Assembly: GCA_025354825.1 (NCBI GenBank) | Contig: JANXMC010000425.1 | Span: 1 to 35,675, forward strand | Reading direction: 5' to 3' | DNA length: 35,675 nt | Origin: Myxococcales bacterium | Lineage (GTDB): Bacteria; Myxococcota_A; Polyangia; Polyangiales; Polyangiaceae | Shown: positions 24,326 through 32,670 of the stretch, piece after piece | How the letters are laid out: every line of letters starts with the position of its first letter | Numbering within the stretch: position 1 is the first letter of the stretch | The notes under the pieces: generated by a model | Told to the model about the DNA's origin: nothing | Database searches by the model: none | The model's input: only the letters and a program-made list of their open reading frames with translations | Made by a program: the position numbers and the translations under genes

Positions 24326-25659
24326 GCCTTGTCTCCAAAGAGCCGAACCGACTGTGCGCTTCGTAGACGCCGCTGAGGGTCCCACGTTTCGCGCAGCGCG
24401 AGGAACGAGTCCACGCGCGGATCCATCGCGCGGTAATGATCTGCGCGCGTGAAGCGATCCTTCGTCAGGTAAATACGCCCGCCGGCCGCAATGACGAATT
24501 CATTGAGGCTATCGACGATACGTTGGATTTCGGGCGATACGGCCATATCGACGGCGATCGACGTCCCTTCGAGGGGGAACGAGAGAACACCTTTCCCTTC
24601 GGGGCCGCAGTCTTTGATGACACATAGGGGCGAGGCGCCGCCCAGCTGCACCAAGAGCTTCATGAACGCGCGCACGGCCTCGGGGCCGGCCTGTCGCGGC
24701 AATACGCACTGGTATTGCGTGAAGCCCCGCGAGCCGTACCCCCGGTTCCACTCGAGAATCGCGTCGAGCGGGTAGAAGAACGGCTCGGGCGAAACCACCG
24801 CTTTTGCGTGGAGCGAGACGTGTTGCCAATAGTAGAGGCTATTGAAGATCTTCGCCGTCAGCGGGTTCAATGCCCAATTGGGCAGCTCGAACGGCAGCGT
24901 TTTCTGAATTGCCGGGCGCGGAGGCTCGGCCTTCGCCTCTTCGGGCTTCGCCCAGCGGCCCGCCATCAGAATGCCGCGCCCCATCGAGCTGCCGCGGCTC
25001 AAGCAGTCGATCCACCCCATCGTCATGGGCCAGGCGGGGGCCGCCTTGCCGAGCGCCGCGAGGAACTCGTCGATGTTGTGAACGCGCTCGCTCTCCATAT
25101 AGACCCAAGGGCTCGATATGGTGTGGAGTCGAAACTCGACCTCGAGAATGTGCCCCAAAAGGCCCATTCCGCCGATGGTTCCGTAGAAGAGATCACCGTG
25201 CTCGGTGGGCGTGCACTCGATGAGGCTGTCGTCCGCGAGGCGCATTTTCAGCCACCGAACGTGGGCGCCGAAGGTCCCCTCGCAGTGGTGGTTCTTGCCG
25301 TGGACGTCGCAGGCGACCATGCCGCCGATGGTGACGAACTTGGTCCCGGGCGTGACGGGCGAGAAGAAGCCTTGGGGCATGAAGAGGCGATTGAGCTCGG
25401 CGAGGGCGATGCCCGCCTCGACGCGAATGACGCCCGTCTTCGGATCGAAGGCGAGAATGCGGTTCGCGAGGCGGGTTGCGACCACCCTGTCGCTCGCCTG
25501 GGCGGGGAGCGACGAGTCGCCGTAAGAGCGGCCGAGCCCGCGGCTCAAGACCGCGCCACGCGTGATCGACTCGAGGTTCTCGGCGAGAATCTCGCGCCCG
25601 GGCATGGGCAAGCGGCCCCAGCCGGTCAGCATCGATTCAGGAGGGGGGAGCTTTTGCAT
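24322..25659 (-). CDS. FAD-dependent oxidoreductase, DprE1-like (polyprenyl-phosphoryl ribose 2'-oxidase type)
   Basis: The product has 445 residues from the ATG at 25659; in-frame ATGs at 25710 and 25632 are alternatives and none has a clear Shine-Dalgarno. The family start LTGWGRLP is at 11-18. The FAD-binding PP-loop region has SRGLGRSYGDSS, and CDVHGKNHHCEGTFGAHV (118-135) matches the DprE1 active-site block. The C-terminal end has the usual WDPQRRLRSAQSVRL. The Cys of Mycobacterium DprE1 that reacts with benzothiazinones lies in GWNxCVDF; here the segment reads GTSIAVDM, so it is Ala. The enzyme would oxidise the 2'-OH of a polyprenyl-phospho-pentose near the membrane. It overlaps the SDR gene by 4 bases and follows the deoxyhypusine-synthase-like gene on the same strand. 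Confidence 0.92.
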   Translation of the reverse strand: MQKLPPPESMLTGWGRLPMPGREILAENLESITRGAVLSRGLGRSYGDSSLPAQASDRVVATRLANRILAFDPKTGVIRVEAGIALAELNRLFMPQGFFSPVTPGTKFVTIGGMVACDVHGKNHHCEGTFGAHVRWLKMRLADDSLIECTPTEHGDLFYGTIGGMGLLGHILEVEFRLHTISSPWVYMESERVHNIDEFLAALGKAAPAWPMTMGWIDCLSRGSSMGRGILMAGRWAKPEEAKAEPPRPAIQKTLPFELPNWALNPLTAKIFNSLYYWQHVSLHAKAVVSPEPFFYPLDAILEWNRGYGSRGFTQYQCVLPRQAGPEAVRAFMKLLVQLGGASPLCVIKDCGPEGKGVLSFPLEGTSIAVDMAVSPEIQRIVDSLNEFVIAAGGRIYLTKDRFTRADHYRAMDPRVDSFLALRETWDPQRRLRSAQSVRLFGDKA

Positions 25660-25729
25660 GGGGCGTAGATCGGAGGCGTATCTATGAACGTGGCCTCGAG
25701 GCGGGGCCATCGGCTCAACTAAAAAGGGG

Positions 25730-26755
25730 CTACGGGGTCGTATATTTCGCGATGAGCGCGTCGGCCTCGGCCGGGTGCGCTTTGCACTCGAGGAGCGCGT
25801 TGAGAAGCAACGGCGCCACGATGGTCGCGTCCGACTCGATAACGAACATCGGCGTCGTCTCGGTGAGCTTGTCCCAGGTGATTTTCTCGTTGGGCGTCGC
25901 CCCCGAGTACGAGCCGTAGGAGGTCGTCGAATCCGAGATTTGGCAGAAGTAGGCCCACGGTTTCACGTCTTCGGCCAAATCGTATTTGATCGACGGAACG
26001 ACGCAGATGGGGAAGTCGCCCGCGATGCCGCCGCCTATTTGGAAGAAGCCGACGCCCGCGCCCTCGGACAGCACTTTGTACTGGTCGTAGAGCGCGCCCA
26101 TGTATTCCACACCCGACTTTGCGACGCTGGCGCTGCACTCGCCGAGCTTCACGTGGGAGGCGAAGATATTGCCGAACGTCGAGTCTTCATACCCGGGGAC
26201 GACGATGGGGAGGTTTGCTTTGGCCGCGGCGAGAAGCCAGCACTCGTCGGCATTCCCCTCGTGGAGATCGGGGCCGATCGTCTGAATCAATTCGTAGAAG
26301 TATTCGTGCCAAAAACGGCGATTCCCCGTTTCGGTCGCGTTCTTCCACATCGGTACGATGTACTTCTCGACGGCGCGGAACGCTTCGTCCTCGGGGATGC
26401 TCGTGTCGGTGACTCGGCGCATCCGTTCGGCCAAGATTTTCGTATCGTCGGCTTTCGTGAAATACCGATAATCGGGAAAGTCTTTGTAGCTGTCGTGGGC
26501 GACGAGGCGAAAGAGCGACTCTTCGAGGTTGGCCCCCGTGACCGAGAGGCCGTGAATCAGGCCGGCGCGAATGGCGGGCGCGAGCGTGATGCCGAGCTGC
26601 GCCGACGACATCGCGCCCGCAACCGCCCAGAACATCTTCCCTCCGGCCTTGATGTGCTGGTGGTAGGCGATGAGCGCGTCGCGCGTCGCGCGGGCGTTGA
26701 AGTTCTTGTAGTTCTTGAGAACGAGCTCGAGGATCGGAAGAGCGGGCGCGGCCAT
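25730..26755 (-). CDS. Deoxyhypusine synthase-like protein (polyamine-type aminobutyl transferase)
   Basis: The product has 341 residues from the ATG at 26755; the frame extends 18 codons further with no signal or conservation visible. The length and whole-chain order fit the deoxyhypusine synthase fold: a glycine-rich block FFQIGGGIAGDF (238-248) and, near the C-terminus, GSYSGATPNEKITWDKL. The human enzyme has GSDSGARPDEAVSWGKI there, so Lys296 aligns with its catalytic Lys329. Bacteria have no eIF5A, so the acceptor must differ; a small amine (homospermidine-type chemistry) or an unknown protein are possibilities. It should be a soluble NAD-dependent tetramer. It ends 70 bases (or 19, with the longer start) before the DprE1-like gene, so one transcript is plausible. 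The 268 bases upstream hold no gene. Confidence 0.9.
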   Translation of the reverse strand: MAAPALPILELVLKNYKNFNARATRDALIAYHQHIKAGGKMFWAVAGAMSSAQLGITLAPAIRAGLIHGLSVTGANLEESLFRLVAHDSYKDFPDYRYFTKADDTKILAERMRRVTDTSIPEDEAFRAVEKYIVPMWKNATETGNRRFWHEYFYELIQTIGPDLHEGNADECWLLAAAKANLPIVVPGYEDSTFGNIFASHVKLGECSASVAKSGVEYMGALYDQYKVLSEGAGVGFFQIGGGIAGDFPICVVPSIKYDLAEDVKPWAYFCQISDSTTSYGSYSGATPNEKITWDKLTETTPMFVIESDATIVAPLLLNALLECKAHPAEADALIAKYTTP

Positions 26756-27023
26756 GGGGCGGCTCTTTATCACGAGGCGCGCCGCGTCGCACGGCGGGGG
26801 CGGGCGCAAGCTCTAGCGAGCCGTGCGGACCTCGGTCGGGTTCGTACGCAAGGGCGTGCAAACTTCGCGTAGACACGCTCCCAGGCTTCGTTCCGTCGCT
26901 GTCCCTCTGGTTGTCACCTTGGGCCTTCCCCGGCTCGTCTGGGCTCTCGGCTCCGCGTTTCGCGTGCCCGTGCCGAGCGTGTTCACGCTGCCGACGGACG
27001 AAGGGGCGCACTTCCTCTGACGC

Positions 27024-28142
27024 TCACTCCCAAACGACCAGCTCGTCTCGATGGATGACCACCGCGTGGTCGTCCCCCGCGTCGCCGTCTTTCTCTTTCT
27101 TCTCGTTCCGCGCGGTCGCCTTGCCCAAGCCGGCGAGGGCGTCGACCGCCGCGACGCGCGCCAGTCCGCGGCCTATCTCCGCGCCGTCGGCGTCGAGCAC
27201 GCGCACGCAGTCGCCGGCGCCGAAGAGGCCGCGAATGCCAAGTACACCGACGGCCAATACGCTCTTTCCGCGGCTCTTCACGGCCGCCGCCGCGCCGCGA
27301 TCGAGCACCACGTCGCCCCGTGGTCGTAGCGTAAATGCGATCCAGTATTTTCGCGCCGTGAGCCTTTTCTCGCTGGGGACGAAGAGCGTTCCCACGTCGT
27401 CGCCTTCGAGGACGGCGCTTACGATCCCATCCACGCGCGCATCGGCGACGACGACGCTGGCGCCCGCCAAGGTCGCTCGCCGCGCGGCTTCGACCTTGCT
27501 GCCCATGCCTCCCGTGCCGACGCTGCTCTTCGTCGTGCGAATGTGAGGCAGCGCGTCCTTCGCGACGTCGCGCACCACCGGGATGCGTACCCCGTCGCTG
27601 TCCAAGAGGCCGTCGACATCGGACAAGAGCACCAATAGATCGGCGTCGATGAGCGGCGCTACCATCGCCGCGAGTTGATCGTTGTCTCCGAATTTGATCT
27701 CTTCGACGGCGACCGAATCATTCTCGTTGAGAATCGGCACGGCGCCGGCGTCGAGCAGGGCCGCGAGGGCTGCGCGCGCGTTGTTGGCGCGCGTGCGGTT
27801 GGCGAGATCGGCATGGGTGAGAAGCACCTGAGCGACCGGAATCGACACCGTCACGAAGGCCTCTTCGTAAGCCTGCATCAAGAGGCTCTGCCCCGCCGCC
27901 GCGGCCGCCTGGAGCTTCGCCATCTCTTTTGGACGGCTCGGGAACCCGAGCTTTTTGGTGCCCAGCGCGATGGCGCCGCTCGAGACGATGACGACGTGTC
28001 GCCCCTTGCCGTGGGCCTTTTTCACCGCCTCGGCGAGGCGCGTGTAGACGCCGCGATCCGACGCCAACGTGCGCGAGCCTATTTTGATGACGATGCGTTT
28101 CGCTTTGGCGACGACGCTGCGGGGGTCTTTCGATTGCGCCAT
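27024..28142 (-). CDS. proB: Glutamate 5-kinase with PUA domain
   Basis: The product has 372 residues and catalyses the ATP-dependent first step of proline synthesis. The amino-acid-kinase domain (about 14-260) has RIVIKIGSRTL, VSSGAIALG, PILNENDSV, FGDNDQLAA, LLSDVDGL and the GTGGMGSKVEAA motif that closes over the substrate. The C-terminal PUA domain spans about 285-360 (GVLGIRGLFGAGDCVRVLD). Length and motifs are those of the full-length E. coli-type enzyme. The expected partner proA is not adjacent; instead an unrecognised gene ends 6 bases upstream on the same strand, which suggests a joint transcript. The call is firm. Confidence 0.97.
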   Translation of the reverse strand: MAQSKDPRSVVAKAKRIVIKIGSRTLASDRGVYTRLAEAVKKAHGKGRHVVIVSSGAIALGTKKLGFPSRPKEMAKLQAAAAAGQSLLMQAYEEAFVTVSIPVAQVLLTHADLANRTRANNARAALAALLDAGAVPILNENDSVAVEEIKFGDNDQLAAMVAPLIDADLLVLLSDVDGLLDSDGVRIPVVRDVAKDALPHIRTTKSSVGTGGMGSKVEAARRATLAGASVVVADARVDGIVSAVLEGDDVGTLFVPSEKRLTARKYWIAFTLRPRGDVVLDRGAAAAVKSRGKSVLAVGVLGIRGLFGAGDCVRVLDADGAEIGRGLARVAAVDALAGLGKATARNEKKEKDGDAGDDHAVVIHRDELVVWE

Positions 28143-28148
28143 GACGCG

Positions 28149-28859
28149 TCAGCTATCTACGTGTTGGAGGCGCTCTTCGAAGGCGCATTCGAGGCGCGTG
28201 ACGAGCCAGGAAGGGACGCCGGCGGTGCGGCTCAAGAAGCCGTCGATCATCGACGTGACTGTGTCGCGGTCGTCGGTTGACGTGTCACCCTCGAGGGCGC
28301 GGACCTCGGTGACGTCGACGGTGACGGCCGCGAGAAGGGCTTGATCGATGGCGCGCCGTACGCGTCGCGCTTCGACGACGTCGATGCGGCGACCATGGGC
28401 CGTCCGTACCGACTCGAGGTAACGGTGGAAAAGGTGGCCGAGGACGAAGGTCTCCAGGCTCGCGCGCACCGGCGCGAGAAGGGCCATGGGGCCGAGGCGC
28501 GACAGGAGCTTCTTGGTCACGAAGCCGCGGGCCTGTTTGAGAAATCCTCGCGGCCCGTCGGTGCCGAACGGCTCGGCGAGCACCTCGCGCGCGTCGCGGG
28601 GCAACGTCACCGAATGGCGTCGCGCGATGTCGTGAACGAGGCCGCCGCGAATCCGACGTGCAAGTAAATCGGGCAGCCACGGAAGCGGCACCACGCCCGC
28701 TGCGCCGCCAAGCATCGTGTAGACGCCGAGGCGCCCCGGCTCGAGGGAACGTCGCGGGAGCGGCGAACGGCGCGCGAGGGCATCGTCGGCCAAATCAGGA
28801 ACGATGGTCACGGCATCGAGAGGAGCGGGCTTGGCGTCGAGCGCGTTCGCGTCGGACAT
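28149..28859 (-). CDS. Uncharacterised protein
   Basis: This gene encodes 236 residues and I do not recognise the family. It has no signal peptide. A hydrophobic segment, MLGGAAGVVPLPWLPDLLAR (about 49-68), with its PLPWLPDLL motif could be a membrane-associated hairpin; this recalls EcsC- or DUF697-like proteins but is too weak for a name. The rest is mostly helical and Arg/Leu-rich with no catalytic motif. It ends 6 bases before proB and starts 49 bases after the stop of the ABC-like gene, so the three could form one operon. The codon use and GC-rich third positions match neighbouring real genes, which supports it as coding. Confidence 0.75.
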   Translation of the reverse strand: MSDANALDAKPAPLDAVTIVPDLADDALARRSPLPRRSLEPGRLGVYTMLGGAAGVVPLPWLPDLLARRIRGGLVHDIARRHSVTLPRDAREVLAEPFGTDGPRGFLKQARGFVTKKLLSRLGPMALLAPVRASLETFVLGHLFHRYLESVRTAHGRRIDVVEARRVRRAIDQALLAAVTVDVTEVRALEGDTSTDDRDTVTSMIDGFLSRTAGVPSWLVTRLECAFEERLQHVDS

Positions 28860-28908
28860 GCCGCGACTCTAGCAGTGCCGCGGCGTGCGCCAATCTCCTA
28901 CGAAAGCG

Positions 28909-29841
28909 TCACGCAAAGCCCGGAGCGAGCGGGCGGAGCTCGATGATGACGGCGCGGCTGTCCAGGGCGAGGTTCATGAGATCGGTCGTGGAGACGCCGT
29001 CGGGAAGCGTTGCGACGACGCGCGCGCCGTCCGCTTCGAAGGCGATTCCTTTCAACGTGGCACGATCGCGGAACGTCGCGAAGGCGTCGAGATCGCCCGT
29101 GAGGCGCACCGCGAAGGAGCGCGTTCGTGCGGCGATTTCAGCGGGCGCGCCTTGCGCCACCACGTCGGGGCCGGCGAGCACGAGCGCTTCGTCGACCTCC
29201 GCGGCGAGGGGCGACGTGAGTGAGGTGCGCCCCGCGAAGAACACGACCCGCGAGCCGGCGAACGCATCCAAAACGACACGCGCGAAGGGGCGCGCGACCT
29301 CCTCGGGCAGGTTCGCGAGCGGGTCTTCGACGAGAAACGTCGTCGCGCCGGTCGCGAACATCGCGGCGAGCACCGTCGCGCGCCGGACGTGGGGGAGTGC
29401 CTTTTCGAGACGCGCCGTCTCGAGAACCTCGAGACGCATTCGCGCCATCGCCTGCGTCGCGCGAGCCGTCGCATCGCTCTTCGAATGGCCGGCGAGACGC
29501 GCGCTCCACGTGACGTAGTCGCGCACGCTCCATGTGGGCGGCATTTGTGGATCGAGCGGAGCGCCGGCGGAGACTCGTCGCGCGACCGCGTCGTGGGCGG
29601 CGATGCCGTTCACGAGCAGCGTTCCGTGGGCAATGGGGAGAACACCGCTCGCCGCCTCGAAGAGCGCACGCGGCGCGCCGACGATGAGCACGCGCGCGGA
29701 CGCGGCTGTGCTGGTCGTCGCAAAAGTTAATCCTTCCAACGTAGGAGCGCCCCCCACGTCGACGCGGGCGGCGCGTGCTTCGAGCAGAACGGGCATACCC
29801 GCGTTTGTGCCCGGGTCGGCGCTGGTGGAGGGAACTGTCAT
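28909..29841 (-). CDS. Degenerate ABC-transporter ATPase-like protein (probable pseudo-ATPase)
   Basis: The product has 310 residues from the ATG at 29841, chosen because GAGAG precedes it and the ABC fold begins soon after; the frame extends 79 codons upstream without support. It aligns along its length with an ABC2-type ATPase: LEGLTFATTS, then VLIVGAPRALFEAASGVLPI where Walker A should be, GTLLVNGI, a Q-loop-like GAPLDPQMPPTWSVRDYVTW, and TTFLVEDPLANLP as Walker B/D-loop. The Walker A Gly-Lys-Ser/Thr is absent and the LSGGQ signature is replaced by ALPHVRRA. It probably cannot hydrolyse ATP in the normal way and may act as a regulatory or structural subunit. No permease gene is next to it. 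The gene is intact, not broken. Confidence 0.82.
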   Translation of the reverse strand: MTVPSTSADPGTNAGMPVLLEARAARVDVGGAPTLEGLTFATTSTAASARVLIVGAPRALFEAASGVLPIAHGTLLVNGIAAHDAVARRVSAGAPLDPQMPPTWSVRDYVTWSARLAGHSKSDATARATQAMARMRLEVLETARLEKALPHVRRATVLAAMFATGATTFLVEDPLANLPEEVARPFARVVLDAFAGSRVVFFAGRTSLTSPLAAEVDEALVLAGPDVVAQGAPAEIAARTRSFAVRLTGDLDAFATFRDRATLKGIAFEADGARVVATLPDGVSTTDLMNLALDSRAVIIELRPLAPGFA

Positions 29842-29971
29842 CGCTCTCGCAACGCTATCACCCGCCCTCTCGCTCCGCTTGTAGGACGAAACGCGGTCGG
29901 GCATCCTGAGGCATCCCAAGATTGAGTCGAAGCGCGCGGCACAAAGGCGCTTGGCAACGCGGAGGGGCTCC

Positions 29972-30340
29972 ATGCGGCGCGTCCTGATTGTCGATGACTC
30001 GAATATATTGCGACACCTCATCAAGGTGTTCTTGAGCACCTCGAAGGACCTCGAGGTCACCGCCGTGAACAACGGCAAGGAGGGGCTCGATCACATCGTC
30101 GACAAAGGCGCGCCGGCGCTGGTGCTGCTCGACGTGAACATGCCTGTGATGAACGGCATCGAGTTTTTGGGAGAGCTCGCGCACCTCGGCCTCAAAGACA
30201 AGGTGCCGGTGGTCATCATCAGCACGGAGGGGAAGGAGGACGACGTTCTCCGCGGCCTCCAGGCGGGCGCAAAAGCCTATTTGCGTAAACCGTTTACGCA
30301 AAAAGAGCTTCAACAGATTATCGAGCGGGTGATCGGCTAA
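29972..30340 (+). CDS. CheY-like single-domain response regulator
   Basis: The product has 122 residues from the ATG at 29972, preceded by GGAGG at 29961-29965. It consists of one receiver domain with the acidic pair Asp8/Asp9, the phospho-acceptor Asp54 in LLDVNMP, Ser84/Thr85 in the switch region and Lys106 in RKPF. There is no output domain. It heads a tight chemosensory operon: the CheA gene starts 3 bases after its stop. It is the likely phosphate receiver of that CheA, and would pass the signal to a target protein, motility machinery or a transcription system not encoded here. Confidence 0.96.
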   Translation: MRRVLIVDDSNILRHLIKVFLSTSKDLEVTAVNNGKEGLDHIVDKGAPALVLLDVNMPVMNGIEFLGELAHLGLKDKVPVVIISTEGKEDDVLRGLQAGAKAYLRKPFTQKELQQIIERVIG

Positions 30341-30343
30341 CCG

Positions 30344-32020
30344 ATGGAGATGGACGCGCTCCGAGCCGAGTTCGTCCGCGAAGCGCAGGAGCTTCTCGCC
30401 CGCGTCGAGCAGATGATCTTGGCCCTCGAGGCGAGCCTTCGCGAGCGAGATGCGCCGCCCGATACGTGGGACGAGATTCTCGGTATTTTCCACACGCTCA
30501 AAGGCAATTGCGGAATGATGGGGTACGTGCGGGGCGAGACCATCGCTCACGCGATGGAAGAGCACGTGACCATCGCGCGAATGCAGCCACGCGACGTGGC
30601 GCAGCCGATCGTCGCGGGGCTCTTCGAGTCGCTCGATGCGCTGCGCGCCCAGGTCACGGCTCCCATGGGTGGGAGCGAGGGGCCCGCGTTCGATGGGCGA
30701 GGGGCGCCATCCCACGCGCCGCCGTCGCGGCCTGCCGGCCGTGCGAAGCGCGACTCGGCGATCTGGGAGGAGCAGTTTCGCGCTGCGAACGCGCAGCCTC
30801 TGGCCGACGTGCGCATTGCCGCCCAGGAGCTCGATCGCCTTCTCGAGCTCGTGGGTGAGCTGTCGGCGCATCACAATCGATTGGGCAACATCATCGGCGC
30901 CCTCGCCGAGCGGTTGCCGTCGAGCGATACGAGCGGCACCGAAGCGCGCGACGTCATCGACTACGTCGCGAAGACGATTGGCGAATTGCGTCTGCGCGTG
31001 ACGCAGGCGCGTCTCCTGCCGCTTTCACTCGCCTTCGAGCGCACGAGCCGTGTTGTTCGCGACGTGTGTCTGCGCGCCGGAAAAGAGGCCGAGTTGCGCG
31101 TCACGGGCGGCGGCCTCGTCGTCGACAAAGCCATCGTCGACGTCCTTCGCGAGCCGCTCCTTCACATCATTCGAAATGCCATCGACCACGGCCTCGAGGC
31201 GCCCGATGCGCGTATCGCCGTTGGCAAGCCGCGCTCGGGGACGATTCACATCGATGCCGCCACCAACGGGCCCGATCTCGTGATTCTCGTTCGCGACGAC
31301 GGGCGCGGCATCGCGCGCCATAAGCTCGCAGCGAAGGCGCGCGAGCGCGGCATCGACATCGACGGCTGGACGGAAGACGAGCTGCTCGAATTGGTCTTCG
31401 AGCCGACGTTGAGCACGGCCGACGCCGTCACCGATCTCTCCGGGCGAGGGATCGGAATGGACGCCGCACGACGGAGCATCGAGCGCTTCGGCGGCACCGT
31501 CGATGTGGCGAGCATCGACGGCGTGGGGACTGCGTTTCAGCTCCGCGTCCCTCTTGTCGTCACGGTGCATCGCACCTTGGTTGTCTCGTGCGGCGACGAG
31601 CGGTTCGCCATCCCGGTGACCTCCGTCGCGGCGACGTTTCGCATTCACCCGTCGAGCGTTCACACCGCGGATGGGCAGCCGTTCACCCGTTTTCGAGATC
31701 GCATGTTGCCGGTGGACCATTTGAGCACGCGCCTCGGTATTTCTCGGGTCGCGCTCCCGGCGGGGCGATCGCCTCAGTGCATCGTGCTCGAGGACGGGAC
31801 GCGTTGGCGCGGCGTCATCGTCGACGCCGTCGTCGGCCAGGAAGACGTGGTGGTGAAAGATTTGGATCCGTTGTGTGGGCGGCCGTCCGGCATCGCGGGG
31901 GCGAGCGTCTTGAGCGATGGAAGCGTTGTCATGGTGCTCGATCCGCGCGCCATCGCGGGAGTGCGTAGCGGGCGCGCGAAGCGGCCCCACGTGAGACCCG
32001 ACGGGGCGGTGCGGGCATGA
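30344..32020 (+). CDS. CheA-type chemosensory histidine kinase
   Basis: The product has 558 residues. The Hpt domain carries the phosphorylated His50 in FHTLKGNCGMMGY. A linker without a recognisable CheY-binding P2 domain (about 108-150) follows, then the dimerisation helices (LDRLLELVGELSAHHNRLG), the HATPase domain with N-box HIIRNAIDHGLE (about 274-285), RDDGRGIA and GRGIGMDAA, and a CheW-like regulatory domain from about 405. All kinase motifs are present. It is shorter than E. coli CheA because P2 is missing, as is common in myxobacterial systems. It starts 3 bases after the CheY-like gene and overlaps the CheW gene by 4 bases (ATGA). Confidence 0.96.
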   Translation: MEMDALRAEFVREAQELLARVEQMILALEASLRERDAPPDTWDEILGIFHTLKGNCGMMGYVRGETIAHAMEEHVTIARMQPRDVAQPIVAGLFESLDALRAQVTAPMGGSEGPAFDGRGAPSHAPPSRPAGRAKRDSAIWEEQFRAANAQPLADVRIAAQELDRLLELVGELSAHHNRLGNIIGALAERLPSSDTSGTEARDVIDYVAKTIGELRLRVTQARLLPLSLAFERTSRVVRDVCLRAGKEAELRVTGGGLVVDKAIVDVLREPLLHIIRNAIDHGLEAPDARIAVGKPRSGTIHIDAATNGPDLVILVRDDGRGIARHKLAAKARERGIDIDGWTEDELLELVFEPTLSTADAVTDLSGRGIGMDAARRSIERFGGTVDVASIDGVGTAFQLRVPLVVTVHRTLVVSCGDERFAIPVTSVAATFRIHPSSVHTADGQPFTRFRDRMLPVDHLSTRLGISRVALPAGRSPQCIVLEDGTRWRGVIVDAVVGQEDVVVKDLDPLCGRPSGIAGASVLSDGSVVMVLDPRAIAGVRSGRAKRPHVRPDGAVRA

Positions 32021-32670
32021 CGGACGACCGTTCGCCGACCCACACGCAGGCGCGCGGCGGTCTCGATTTGCCGACATCGGGCCTCGCCGAGGAGATGATT
32101 CCGCTTTTGCAAAAGCGGCTCGGAATGGCCCCCAGTGGCAATCGCGCGCCTCGCGATGCCTCGCCTGAAAACGCGCTTTTGGCCTTTGCGGGGCGCATCT
32201 CCCAGGGCGGCGACGACGCCGTCGTGGAGGTGCCGCAGCTGCAGCTCGTCACGTTCCAAGTGGCGGACGAGGAGTACGCGGTGCCCATCGAGCGCGTTCA
32301 GGAGATCTTGCGTGTGGGCGAGATCACCCGCGTTCCCGGCGCGCCCGCCGTCGTGCGCGGCGTCGTCAACGTGCGTGGCCGCTTGCTCGCCGTGGCCGAT
32401 CTCGCGAGCCGACTCGGCGTGCCACCGGTGATCGTCGGCCACGATGCCCGAATTGTGATGCTCGACTTTGGAGGCCGCTTCGTAGGCCTTTTGGTCGACC
32501 GAGTTTCCTACGTCATCAAAGTACCGCGCCCGTCCCTCGAGCCTTCCCCCGGCGCAGGCCGAGGCGAGCGCGCCGAGCTCGTGTCCGGCGTCGTCGTGCA
32601 CGAAGGGAGGACGATCCTCGTCCTCGATCTCGATCGCGCGCTGCTCTCGTCGGGGGAAGAATCCTTATGA
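32017..32670 (+). CDS. CheW-type coupling protein with N-terminal extension
   Basis: The product has 217 residues. The CheW domain begins near residue 73 ([20 protein letters not shown]) and includes [21 protein letters not shown] and [12 protein letters not shown]. The first about 70 residues are an extension with a predicted helix ([14 protein letters not shown]) of unknown role. It links the MCP to CheA. It starts 4 bases inside the CheA gene and ends 4 bases inside the MCP gene, so all three are translationally coupled. Confidence 0.95.
   Translation: MTDDRSPTHTQARGGLDLPTSGLAEEMIPLLQKRLGMAPSGNRAPRDASPENALLAFAGRISQGGDDAVVEVPQLQLVTFQVADEEYAVPIERVQEILRVGEITRVPGAPAVVRGVVNVRGRLLAVADLASRLGVPPVIVGHDARIVMLDFGGRFVGLLVDRVSYVIKVPRPSLEPSPGAGRGERAELVSGVVVHEGRTILVLDLDRALLSSGEESL

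Noticed and set aside
26756-27023. 268-base gap between proB and the deoxyhypusine-synthase-like gene
   Set aside because: I looked for a small gene, tRNA or hairpin and found only a weak GCTC-TAGC-GAGC stem near 26810; nothing supportable. It may hold the promoter of the downstream gene.
28149-28859. EcsC- or DUF697-like assignment for the gene upstream of proB
   Set aside because: Only one hydrophobic motif is reminiscent; the rest does not support the family, so it is left uncharacterised.
29842-29971. Short divergent region before the chemosensory operon, with a GGCATCC direct repeat
   Set aside because: The two 7-base copies are too short to be called an operator, and no promoter element is convincing.
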